Of a stretch of DNA of 64,000 nt, positions 1 to 9,846 are shown in pieces. The DNA is from Brasenia schreberi. Lineage: Eukaryota > Streptophyta > Magnoliopsida > Nymphaeales > Cabombaceae. Positions within the stretch are counted from its first letter, which is position 1. Every line of letters starts with the position of its first letter. Below the pieces are notes generated by a model. That model was not told the origin of the DNA and made no database searches. It saw only the letters and a list, made by a program, of their open reading frames with translations. The DNA lies in NCBI GenBank assembly GCA_036023115.1, contig JAYKKT010000046.1, forward strand, positions 5,656,501 through 5,720,500. Direction: 5' to 3'. The translations under genes and the position numbers were made by a program.

Positions 1-520
1 CTCGGACCCAGACACTTTGAGATCAATCCTTTGATAAGCTTACTCTTGATTTCATTTCCATAGAGACTTCGCCTGAAGACCCATTCCAATTTCTGGTAGA
101 TTCCTGAAAAAGAACAATTGAACAAGTTACATCAAGGATGTTTAAGAAAAAGAGAGGGTTCTACGAAAACAAACATATGCAATCATTCGGAAAAGGTTAG
201 CATTGTCGCTTCCCCAACATCAAGAAATGTATCAACAATAGTAATTTCCAGGCAGAAAGATGATGGTTTGATACGTGGAAGGATGTGAATTCCAGGACTC
301 GTGAAGTTCAGACTAAAATGGCTAGAGACATTTTGTACAGAGCCTTAGAGTGTGAAGTCTATGTACATCAAACACCAATAGACCATGAATATGACTATAT
401 AAAAGAAACATACGGTAGGCATGATACCTGTTTCTGCATCTGCACTCGTGTCATTCAAATTTCTAGCCAACGGGAAAACATCCTTCCCAACATTGGCCCC
501 TTGTTCAAGCAAGGTTCGCT
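1..520 (-). CDS. Two 3'-ward exons of an unrecognised gene, cut by the window edge
   Basis: Two exon-like stretches on the minus strand join in phase. Exon A (520 down to 428, 93 nt) follows a good acceptor (a pyrimidine stretch ending in CTGCAG) and ends at donor GTATCA. It encodes about 30 residues beginning RTLLEQGANVGKDV. Exon B (103 down to the edge) follows a T-rich CAG acceptor and encodes residues including YQKLEWVFRR and LIKGLISKCLGP. Exon A ends in phase 1 and exon B opens with the two missing bases, giving an uninterrupted reading. I do not recognise the protein. The codon pattern and matched phases make it look like a real gene rather than chance, but no start, stop or domain is visible. 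Upstream exons, if any, would lie at higher coordinates and I could not find them. Confidence 0.45.
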
Positions 521-1095
521 CTGCAGACAAACGACAAGCCAAATGCATAAGAAACCAGGGCACTATAATTTCACTGGGGATCGTGCTAAAGATTTCCCAT
601 CAACCTAATCTGCTTTCTAAATGCATTCCATCATTTCTTGGAGACTACAGGTTTTACTAATCCCAGCTTCCTCTTTTACTATTAACGGCATTGGTGAAAT
701 GCACATACCAGCAAATAGGTGCTTCAGAATTTCCAACACACACACACACAGCACAAGAAACCAATTCAAATAATAGAAAATTCAGTAAAATGTATTGCGA
801 AACTTTTGACATACTTAGGAGGAATATCATAATAATGTTGAGATGTTTTCTGCATTTTCTCGCCAATATAGACTACCTGTTTATTGCTGAAAATAAAGCA
901 AAATATTTAAAAGTCACTGACAAAGGCATCATTTGCTTTAGGTAGTGCAGGATTAACATGCAACATCATTAACGAGTTCACATGTTGAAGTCTTTAGATG
1001 TACTACTTAAAAACAGAATTGAGAAATATATTGAGGAAAGTAGACTGACATCTGTCATAATTTACCTTTTTGGAGGATCATAACACCTGATGGAT
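521..1095. other. No recognisable feature
   Basis: AT-rich sequence with a short (CA)n run near 737-752. No exon, repeat or RNA gene could be supported. It may be intronic to the minus-strand gene at the window edge. Confidence 0.5.
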
Positions 1096-1110
1096 GAAAG
1101 ACATCAATAC

Positions 1111-2166
1111 ACAAAACAACAACTAAGTCTTTTTCTCATACTAGATGGTGTCGGCTACATGGATTCTTTGTTTCCACATAGCTCTATCATGTGACAGTTA
1201 ACTCACAATAAGCTAGATCATTTTTTACTGTTTCTTTCCAACACTTTTGTGGTCATCCTCTACTTCTTTTAATACTTTCCAAATTTAGTTTCTCATACAT
1301 TCTTACACGTTCTTCTTATGATCTTTCATTTTATCCTCTATTGGTGTCACTCCTAATTTGTTTCTAATAACCTCATTATGTATAAGGTCTTTTCTTGTAT
1401 GACCACTCATCTATCTCAACATCTTCATTTATGTCACAAACATCAATTCTTCCATCACTCTAAAAAATTGACCCTAGGTATTTAAAACTTTTCTTTTGGG
1501 AGATGCAATATGTGCCAATTTTAATTTCTAGAAGTAACCAAATGATTAAACTTACATTCCATATATTCTGTCTTTGTTCTACTAAGCCGGAAGCCTTTGC
1601 TTTTTAATGCTTCTCTCCATATTTTTAATTTTCTATTAACTTTTTTCTTAAACTCTTTCACTAACACAATGTCATCTACAAATAACATACACCAAGGCAC
1701 TTCCTCTTGAATATGCTTTGTTAACTCACCAATCACCATTATAAATAAGTATGAACTTAAAGTTGATCCTTGATGTAACCCAATATTGACTTTAAAGAAG
1801 TATGTCATTCCTTCATGAGTCCTCACACATGTTTTTGCACCATCGTATATGTCTCTTATAAGGTTAATGTATATCAATGGGATACCTCTTTTTCTAAGGT
1901 TTTCCAAAGGACCTCCCTCCGTATCTTATTGTAAGCTTTTTCTAGATCAATAAATATCATGTGAAGGTTTTTGTTTTTTGCTCTAAAATATTTCATAAGA
2001 GGTCTTAAAAGGTGAATCGCTTCAACAGTAGATCTGGCATGAATCCAAATTGGTTCTTTGTTGTAGCTACATTCGATAATTCTTTCTCACAATTTCATAG
2101 TATGGCTCATTAAATTGATACCTCGATAATTCACACCATTCTTAATGTCTCCCTTATTCTTATATA
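1111..2166 (-). mobile_element. 5'-truncated RTE-type LINE with target-site duplication
   Basis: This copy is homologous to the 3' third of the nearly full-length LINE at 41667-44952, in reverse orientation. It keeps the 3' end (a CAA-rich tail read as TTG repeats on the minus strand) and reverse-transcriptase coding sequence up to about the IQNCANYRG region. It includes the GLHQGSTLS motif and the LFVDDIVLV catalytic motif. Relative to the longer copy it lacks about 165 nt between the SDGRIDGD and VTEMKML segments (near 1435-1445). It is flanked by a perfect 15-bp direct repeat, GAAAGACATCAATAC, at 1096-1110 and 2167-2181, which reads as the target-site duplication. Stops and frameshifts make it inactive. 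Confidence 0.9.
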
Positions 2167-2307
2167 TAGAAAGACATCAATACCTTCGGAATAATTTTGA
2201 AATCTGAGCCTTTTCCAGCTTCCAAAAAGATTCATTACTCTACCAAAGAAATTGCTGGCAACCAACAATGTATAAAGAACCATGATGAGCGGGTAAATTC
2301 TGTTAAA

Positions 2308-2373
2308 TCCTCTCCCAAAGAAACTAGTAGGGGAAAAGCCCTAGTTGTTGTTGTTGTTCCTCTCCCAAAGAAA
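2308..2373 (+). mobile_element. 34-bp RTE LINE micro-insertion with 16-bp target-site duplication
   Basis: The direct repeat TCCTCTCCCAAAGAAA occurs at 2308-2323 and 2358-2373. Between the copies lies a 34-bp insert (2324-2357) that starts CTAGTAGGGGAAAAGCC and ends in TTG repeats. It matches the last bases of the LINE at 41667-44952, which ends CTAGTATGGGAAAAGGC followed by TTG repeats. The simplest reading is target-primed reverse transcription that stopped after copying only the 3' terminus. The duplication length equals that of the nearly full-length copy. Confidence 0.85.
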
Positions 2374-3365
2374 GGAACAGCATCATCAATGTTCCCCATC
2401 CTCTGCTTGCATTTACGTTTTAGGAAAGATGAGTAGAAATTTCCAATACAGAAAACATCAAGAAATCAAAAGAGTGAAGTAATCCTACATTTACAAATTG
2501 CAATAGCTTAAAACATGACTTAGGAGCAACGATAGAAATCTAAGGTGTCAATCCCAATTCAATGATCACAAGATCACATTCACAAGGATGGCTGTGGTTA
2601 CAATAGATCATCAAAAATTGATGATGTAAAGATAACAGCTGGTATGTAATTTTAAGAATGATGATGATGCCTATCATGCAGATGGCATCCATGAGAGAGA
2701 AACAGTATGGCTGCTAATAACGTCACCAAGCCAGTTTATGATCTTAATAGACGTATTCTTGGTGATTATAGTGACTGAGTACAATACTGCTTATTGTTCT
2801 TGGGGTTAATAATAATAATTGGCATGGTTGAATTGTGGAATTTTGACAATGAAATGAAGTGGCACATAATAGAATAATACTATAGCTGATGACCCTGAAT
2901 TGGGTTCCTTAAGTTCTTTCAATCTTTGGATAGATTATTTTACAAGGGCATCATGTCCATGTTATAATGACAAGGGTAGTACAAAATACGCCCCATATGG
3001 GTAGTTTCAGACTCACTTTCCTTTTTTCTTGTGACCTGAGGAACCCTCAAGTTGGCCATTTCACGAGTTTGCCCCCAGTGGAAACACAACCACCTATGTC
3101 CTCAGCTCAATCGTTGTCTACACCCCATTAATCACATTGTCTTGTGATTACCAGAAATGACGCAACCTATTTTCTTCATTTTTAATCCAGTCAAAATGTA
3201 GTTAATGCTCCTGAGCCTCTTCGCAACGAGAGACTTGGTTTCATACTTGTAGAAAGGGGTGAGGAGGGATCATGCTATTTGAGCCTTCTTTTCATGCTTT
3301 CCCAGGAGGTCCATTGAAAGCAGCAATTAATAAGATTTCCCTAATCTTTCCCTGAATTATTGAAC
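2374..3365. other. No recognisable gene
   Basis: Anonymous AT-rich DNA. No exon with matching splice sites, RNA gene or repeat could be identified. Confidence 0.5.
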
Positions 3366-3369
3366 GTGG

Positions 3370-3806
3370 GTTAAAAAAAGTATCGAGTACAACAAAGAAC
3401 CAAATTGGATTCATGCGAGACAAATTTACTATTGAAGCCATTCACCTATTGAGACATCTTATGGAACATTTTAGAGCAAAAAAGAACCTTGACATGGTAT
3501 TTATTGATCTAGAAAAAACTTCGAATAGGATGTCAAAAGATGTTCTTTGGAGAACCTTAAAAAAAAGAAAGTATCTCATTCATATATAAATCTTATAAGA
3601 GATATGTATCATGGTGCAAAAACATGTGTGAGGACTTATCACGGAATGAAAGACTTCTTTGAAGTTAATATTGGCAAGTATTCGATTTAAGTTCATAAAT
3701 ATTTATATTGGTTCTTGATGAGTTAACAAAACATTGTATGTTATTTGCAAATGACACTGTATTAGTGGAAGAGTGTAAGAAAAAAATTAATAAAAAATTG
3801 GAACGA
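3370..3806 (+). mobile_element. RTE LINE fragment (reverse transcriptase), degenerate
   Basis: Plus-strand remnant covering the [14 protein letters not shown] and FIDLEK segments of the reverse transcriptase down to the NRKLE region. It has many indels and an internal loss just before the catalytic LFADD motif. Both ends are ragged: there is no TTG tail and no target duplication. It is the most decayed of the LINE copies here and is probably the oldest. Confidence 0.85.
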
Positions 3807-4839
3807 TTGTTTTTGTAACCTACACCTAATTGTTCTACACTAATATCTGTAGTCTATAAATCCAATACACGATCTAACTAAACACAAGAATAATGACTTA
3901 TGAACCTCCTAAGAAGTTGCTATGAAAAATGTAGTTTCATACTTTCTCATCAAATTTAGTGAAAACATACACTTCCCTTTACAAGTCAACAGATCAAAAG
4001 AGAAAAGAAGCGATCAATATCACAAGAGTAGTCCTATATATAACGTTCTACTTACTATGATTGCATTAAACAAATCCTGATGGGCTTTGTCAAGATTCAC
4101 TGCCATTTTAGCAACTTGATGAGAAAGAACTTTCTGCCGTGTTCCCAGTCAGCATTCTTCCAGATGTACTTCGGTATCTCGCTTAAGGCAAATCCCAAAA
4201 GAAAAGCACCAGTAACGAGCCCAAAAGAATTAGAGCATGCCATAGCCAAGCCAACAAACAACCCCTCCACTCCTGCACTCGATAAACCACATCATGATAA
4301 TATAAACATTGCAAACTTTAACTTACATCACTTTTAAGATTGTCCTATGCAACCATGTTTGAGAAACACGCAGACCAAGTGGTGCCAAGTTAAGTGAATT
4401 TATGAAAGTAGTAACCACAGGTTCTCAAAACTTTATGCGTTAGAGCGTTCCGGCAGTGAAATTAAATCACGTGTTTATACTGAAAGAAGAAGAGAACAGG
4501 CAGAAGGTATCACCAACAGCCTATCTAAATATCAAACTTCATGCTTCAAAACCCACTTAGAAGGATCAACATCAAACGGCTGCACATATTAGTAGGATGC
4601 CATTAAACTGGAGTTCAGTAAGCATAGATTTCTCAACTTGGGAACATCTTTAACTATTTAAAGTCTGAGAGATAGGGAAAAACAAAAAACAGTAGGATGG
4701 AGTCCAGCATCCATATTAAGATCAATTCAGAAAATCCTGTCTGTTTCATAGCTCTCATAATGTAAGAACCCATTTTCCTTTTAGAAACTTTTAACCAGAT
4801 TGTGAGCATTTAGATACCTGTTGCCTATGTTATTAATAC

Positions 4840-4962
4840 ACGCTATAGTGGCCATTATAGTGCACTATAGCATTTTAGCGGACCTCGGACTGCTATAGTG
4901 CACAAAAGTTTACAGGCGACCTTCTTGGGCACAATTAGCACAGCTAACAATGCTATAGTGGA
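4840..4962. repeat. Cluster of GCTATAGTG motifs
   Basis: GCTATAGTG occurs on the plus strand at 4842-4850, 4892-4900 and 4952-4960 and inverted at 4863-4871, in about 120 bp. The spacing of the direct copies is 50 and 60 bp. It lies inside the LMBR1-like pseudogene, where an exon would be expected. Confidence 0.5.
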
Positions 4963-4974
4963 TTGCCTCTCACC

Positions 4975-5145
4975 TCTGATCTCTCTCTCTCCTCTCCTCT
5001 CTCTCTCCCCCCTCTCACCTCTACACTCTCTGCCACCACCTGCACGCACGTCGATGGCCACCACCACACCACCTCTGCCTTCCTCTGATCCTGCTATTCT
5101 CCCTTTACCTTTCTCTTCTCTCTCTGTTTCTCTCTTCTCTTTCTA
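4975..5145. repeat. CT-rich low-complexity tract
   Basis: Imperfect CT/CCT repeats. Open frames across this stretch on both strands are products of low complexity and are not supported as genes. Confidence 0.7.
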
Positions 5146-6744
5146 GTGGGCGACAGACACCTCTGCCTTGTTTAAGCCACCACTGTACTCTCTTCTCTCT
5201 CGATAGTGGCAAACACCATCCACACTCATTGCACACTCTTCATTTGGACGTCCCAAACACCATCTTCCTGACCCTGGATAATGGGCACCACAGCCCTGTT
5301 TAGGCAAATACCATGGCATGAATGATAAGCAGCATGAAACAACTGAACTAAACTACAACAAAAATATATGACAAAATAAAAGCAGGAGAAAACTTGCTTC
5401 AATAAACACTTAGTACAATGAACTACTCGACTAGTAACCTCTAGAATTGCTACATAGTCTAACATTCATAATAACTATGATATCAATTATACATAGCCAG
5501 AAAGTACATAGTTAGATTTAAACTGAAAGCGCATGTACACACTATGCATATTTCTACAACTGAAACAATATGAACACATTTACACTATTTTAGCATAATG
5601 ATTGAAAGTTTGCTTTTTCCTTAAAGACCCATTTATCAAACTAATCCAAAAGTGTAAGGAAACACATGCAAAAAGGAACTCAAAAGGAGCAGAAATTTTG
5701 TCCTGAATCAGGTTGAACCATGAATGAGAAGATTCCCAAGTGGCATCAACACAGTATCTTGGAGATTGTTTGTTTAACTTCTCAAAAGAAACATTTTTGG
5801 TCAAAGGGTATGCGAAATAAAATAAGGACTGTTAGAGTCTCTTGATAAGAAAGGGGTTCAAGCAAGTAAGATGAACTACAACTATACGGCCATTACCAAG
5901 TTAAAACTTGTACAAGTTAAAGAAGTGAAAAATGAAAAATAAGAACTACATATTGAATCAACATAAAATGAATCTCCCAGTTCCTTGGTATGGACATTTT
6001 ATTTAAAGTGCTAAAATTGTCAAGTAAATCAAAGTTGCCTTATGGTGATACATTGATACTTACCAGGTAAGAGCAAAAGTGCTCCAATATGACCAACCCC
6101 AGAAAAATGCACTTGTCATGGCCAACAATTGCCTGCAAAAGGTAGCAATGGCACTGTAACATAATCTTAAAAGTCCAAAAGAACAATAAATAGCCCTTGG
6201 CCTATAAGACAAGTTAACACAAAAACTCAGTGTAGAAATCACCAGAAGCAAAATTGATCTTTTTTTATATTTAAATGAGGAATGCAAGCTATGTTGCATG
6301 GGTACGCCCATAAGGGTGGCGTACTCATACTTGGTATGTATCGGGTATGGGTATGTATATCGGTATGTCTAGTACGTATTGATACATCAAATGTCATACT
6401 GGTACATATAGACATGTGCCAGTACACGTACCCGTATACTAAGTCCACAATATAGGACTAGGACATGCACAGGTTAGTGAAAGCTTTTGCAATACTAAGT
6501 TGAGACAAATCAAAAGGCTTATCAATCGAGATTACTATTCATACACTCTTTCACTTTTCATTCAAAACAATCCTTTATACATTTTTTCATTTTTGTACGT
6601 ATGTTTCCTTAAAAAAAAAAGTATAAGTTCCTTAAGCATGTCTCTTCATTGGTCGTAAGGAATGACTATACCTTTAGTAAAATGGGGTATATGTTTAACG
6701 ATTATGCCTATCATAAGGTTACAAACGCTATGTTGGACTCCTCA

Positions 6745-6860
6745 AACCTTCTCAAAAAAGGCTGAAGGTTGATGCCTTACCTGAGTTTCAAACTCAACAC
6801 CTTCAACTTGTGAGTGAAGACTCCAACCAGGTGAGCTATTGCTCTTTGGCCGGGCTCACC
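6745..6860 (-). repeat. SINE-like tRNA-derived element
   Basis: Read on the minus strand it has a box A-like AATAGCTCACCTGGTTGG followed by a box B-like GAGTTTGAAACTC. It shares ACTCACAAGTTGAAGG with the plus-strand element near 51380-51497, so the two appear to be the same family. No target duplication could be defined. The rest of 6133-7000 shows only degenerate GGGTATGTAT-type sequence. Confidence 0.5.
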
Positions 6861-7047
6861 AAGTTTGCTAAGAAGGTGATTTTGTTATAAAGTGTCGAGT
6901 AAAATGTAATATTTGAAATGTTGTGCACCCTTAAGTTGTTTCCCTAAAAATTGAGCGTGTTTCAGTAAACTTTTACGACGACGAAAAAGAAAGAACCGCG
7001 CCAGCGTCGATCCCTGAGGCCCGCCTCTTCTTTCGCGGGGGGTGGGC

Positions 7048-9846
7048 ATGGATTTCTCGGCGGGATGGAAATCAGGCTGGACTATCGGCGGCGTCTACCC
7101 CGCGCCCCTCCTTATCTCCGGCGACTCTGCCAAAACCCTAGGCCCGCTCCTCTTCTCCCCTGACGGCCCTCCGACGGCCCTCCTTCCTTTCCCTGTAGGC
7201 CCTCCGCGGATCCCCGACCCTCCTTCCGGCCCCTTCCTTCACGACTCCCTCTTCGCCTTCCAGCGGAGTTTCCACCACTTCCTCCCCTTCTCTGTCCTCT
7301 CCTCCGTTGCGCGCGACGACAACGATTGCCTCCATCGGTCCTCCGATCGCCTCTCCGGAAACGCCCTCCGGTTGCTTAAGTGCAGCAACGGTGTTTTCTT
7401 GCTTTTGTTCCTTATTGGAGACAACGCCGACGAAATCGGAGGACTTTTTCTTTCCGGTAACGATCCGGATCCTCGTCGAAGGGTTCGGGCGGAGGAGGAT
7501 GGCAGCGTCTTCAGGCTATCCAGAAGTTACTTCGGTCACCGGATTCTCCAATTTGCGGTGACGCAGACAGCTTCTTCCGGGTGGAAATCTTCTTCCATCA
7601 CCGAGGGTTTTCTCTTTGTTTGTACTTCGTACACTGCTCATTGGTATAGAATTGATATTAGGGATTCAAGGCCTAATTTAGTTCCTTTAGCGTACGCTAA
7701 ATTTGGGAATCATATTTCTTACGCTTGTTGGAGTCCGCACATCCCCGAAGAGAGTGCGATTATTTTAGAAAGTGGAGAGTTGCGTTTGTTTGATCTGAAT
7801 TTGTGTCTCGAGTCTTTGAAGGGGCCGTCAAGATTGCGCGGTAGAGTAATCTGGGAAGATTCAGGTCGTTTCGTTTGTCGTGATGACTCTGCAATCTCAT
7901 GGTGGAGCTGTGATTTCGCTTGGCATCCGAGGATTTTTATAGTTGCTTGCGGCATTGTGGTGCTTTTAGTGGATTCCAGAAATAACGATGCGAAACTTAG
8001 CGTCATTGCTAAGATTGAGGTTTGTGATTCCTTCAGGCTTCACTCGCTCGAATCAGATCGTTTTGTGGCGTTTTGCAAGTCTAGGTTTGATGATTTTCTG
8101 TTTGCTGTGGCTTCGAACTATTATTTGCTTCTTTTCGATCTGCGACAGCCACTAACACCTCTTCTGCAGTGGGATCACGGTGTTTGCAATCCTCGTTACG
8201 TTGAGATACACAGGTTGTCTGATCTGAGGCCATCCAATGGCCGATTCAAGCGGGCTTCGGAATCTGGTTTTGTGATTATGGTTGGTTCTTTCAGAAGTTG
8301 CGAGTTTGGTGTATTTTGCTACGGCTCTCATCCTGATATTGGTGCAACTCTTGATTGCTTGAATCCGGTTTATGCGTGGGAACTTCCATCAGAGCTAAAA
8401 ATACAAGACAAAGAGTGCTCCTGCAGTATGTGCATCGTTCAGCAGACGTTCCCCATTAATGGTTCTGACCAAGACAGATTATCAGGATTCTGTGTTATTA
8501 CCAATGAAGGAAATTCGCCTTCAAATCCTGAATCTGAATCTGAGAAACCTAAAGATGGTGACTGCGAAGGATTTAATTTGGTGAAGTTGTGGGAATCTGG
8601 AAAACTTGAATACCAAAATTACAAATCGTCATGGAATTTTTCGTGCACGGGAGTTAAAGCATCAAATTCGTGCAATTTGATTTCGGAGAGGGAGGCAGGA
8701 ACAGATGTAGTTCATGTGAAGTTCAGGCATTTTAATTTTCAGTACCTGCTCAAATACCTTAACGGAGGATCTCATCTTGCTGAACTCTTGGATGCTAAAA
8801 AGCAGAACTTTGTTAGTGATGGAGTGTTTAAGAGTGGCATCAAGCAATCTCATACTGAAGCTTCTACGGAGCTGCTGAAAAGATTATTAGAGCGTGCGGG
8901 GTTGAGTGTGTTGGGCGATAGATTAGTAGAGTGTGGAGGAGAGAATACAAATACTTCATCTCCTTCACTAGCAAATGCTCTTAATAAGATATCTATGCCT
9001 GCAAGTATATATGAAGCAGCGTGTACAAGGCTGTGGACGCGTCTTTCTATGAACTTGTTGCAATGTGCATTCTTCAGATATTCGGACCTTTGTTCTGGAC
9101 AAAACAAACAAATTCCTTTCTTAGACGTTCCTTTTTCATCTTTCATGCAGCTCCCTCCTTTTTACTTGAGGTTGCCTTCAGCGAATCATGAAAGATCTGC
9201 ATCGGCTGTAAGCAGCAATGCTCTTGTTGGTCCAGTGCTTCCTTTTCCTTTTTTGCTTGCTGTCCATCAAATGAACAAGGATATGACGAGTTTCACTTCA
9301 GATGACACATCAGATGGTTCTCTGGTTGAACTTGAAGTTGATAATCAATGTGAAGAGATTTTAAAAGCTTGTGAGACACAAGTATCTTCTGAAACTTCCC
9401 AGGCAGTGGTTGAACCTTCTGTGTCTCTATCTGCTGATAAGGAGGTCTGTTTTGGTTCTCAAGAGCTGCAAGGTGAAAATTCGTTATTTCTTCATAAGCC
9501 AGTAGGTGGGTTTGAGTCACATTTCAACCGTACAAGGAACGGCAACTGCTCTAAAGGATTAGGCAACCGCCATGACTGTCGTTCTTCTATTGACTTGACA
9601 CAATCGAACAACTACGGTGGCAAAAAGTTTCGTGGTTTTGTTTCTCGTAGAAGTTCTCATCATGCCTTGGATGGTGAGGAGAAAGATCTGCTGCAACAGT
9701 TTGATGATTTGTGTCCCATTAAATTGAGTTTTAGTGGTTCTAAGTTAAATACAAAACCAGAAGGCATGAAGGTATGCCAAAGCTTGATGAAACAGTTTTC
9801 TCGCTGGCAAGATGGATTTGAGCCTTACAAAAGTTATGCACCATAA
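7048..9846 (+). CDS. TAF1C: TAF1C-like RNA polymerase I initiation factor subunit (probable)
   Basis: A single uninterrupted 932-codon reading frame. I chose the ATG at 7048, the first ATG of the frame, after a GC-rich leader. The N-terminal 150 residues are proline-rich. A beta-propeller-like region follows (roughly residues 180-420) with CWSPHIPEESAIILESG, FDLNLCLESL, WHPRIFIVACG and YYLLLFDLRQPLTPLL. This arrangement resembles the plant relatives of TAF1C/Rrn6, the selectivity-factor subunit that brings RNA polymerase I to rDNA promoters. The C-terminal part is serine-rich and acidic and ends in a conserved-looking FSRWQDGFEPY tail. The complete frame and coherent 5' end argue for an active, nuclear gene without coding introns. 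Family assignment is from recalled similarity, so the exact function is less certain than the gene itself. Confidence 0.7.
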   Translation: MDFSAGWKSGWTIGGVYPAPLLISGDSAKTLGPLLFSPDGPPTALLPFPVGPPRIPDPPSGPFLHDSLFAFQRSFHHFLPFSVLSSVARDDNDCLHRSSDRLSGNALRLLKCSNGVFLLLFLIGDNADEIGGLFLSGNDPDPRRRVRAEEDGSVFRLSRSYFGHRILQFAVTQTASSGWKSSSITEGFLFVCTSYTAHWYRIDIRDSRPNLVPLAYAKFGNHISYACWSPHIPEESAIILESGELRLFDLNLCLESLKGPSRLRGRVIWEDSGRFVCRDDSAISWWSCDFAWHPRIFIVACGIVVLLVDSRNNDAKLSVIAKIEVCDSFRLHSLESDRFVAFCKSRFDDFLFAVASNYYLLLFDLRQPLTPLLQWDHGVCNPRYVEIHRLSDLRPSNGRFKRASESGFVIMVGSFRSCEFGVFCYGSHPDIGATLDCLNPVYAWELPSELKIQDKECSCSMCIVQQTFPINGSDQDRLSGFCVITNEGNSPSNPESESEKPKDGDCEGFNLVKLWESGKLEYQNYKSSWNFSCTGVKASNSCNLISEREAGTDVVHVKFRHFNFQYLLKYLNGGSHLAELLDAKKQNFVSDGVFKSGIKQSHTEASTELLKRLLERAGLSVLGDRLVECGGENTNTSSPSLANALNKISMPASIYEAACTRLWTRLSMNLLQCAFFRYSDLCSGQNKQIPFLDVPFSSFMQLPPFYLRLPSANHERSASAVSSNALVGPVLPFPFLLAVHQMNKDMTSFTSDDTSDGSLVELEVDNQCEEILKACETQVSSETSQAVVEPSVSLSADKEVCFGSQELQGENSLFLHKPVGGFESHFNRTRNGNCSKGLGNRHDCRSSIDLTQSNNYGGKKFRGFVSRRSSHHALDGEEKDLLQQFDDLCPIKLSFSGSKLNTKPEGMKVCQSLMKQFSRWQDGFEPYKSYAP

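Larger units (their letters stand above)
4056..6132 (-). pseudogene. LMBR1-like multispanning membrane protein, decayed
   Basis: Three minus-strand exons match plant LMBR1-domain proteins (LMBD2-like). Exon 6132-6064 encodes the FFWGWSYWSTFALTW segment and ends at GTAAGT. An exon starting at 5295 continues in phase with AVVPIIQGQED and then decays (stop near 5226). Exon 4272-4056 encodes SNSFGLVTGAFLLGF and SEIPKYIWKNADW, and then SHQVAKMAVNLDKAHQDL in a different frame. The shift is one missing base in the codon run after the NADW motif (about 4150). The exon for the intervening membrane helices is absent; a CT-rich stretch lies there instead (about 4975-5140). N-terminal and downstream exons were not found. 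Functional relatives are polytopic membrane proteins. This copy retains splice sites, so it arose from a genomic duplication rather than retroposition. Confidence 0.8.

Noticed and set aside
2345..2357. TTG repeat as a simple microsatellite
   Set aside because: The flanking 16-bp direct repeat and the LINE terminal sequence next to it explain it better as a LINE tail.
4080..4337. Plus-strand open frame of 85 codons
   Set aside because: Antisense shadow of the LMBR1-like exon, whose minus-strand translation is recognisable.
4898..5146. Ser/Leu/Pro-rich open frames on both strands
   Set aside because: Created by a CT-rich low-complexity tract; no protein family resemblance.
7138..9520. Several minus-strand and alternative-frame ORFs inside the TAF1C-like gene
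   Set aside because: Shadows of a long coding frame with no independent support.
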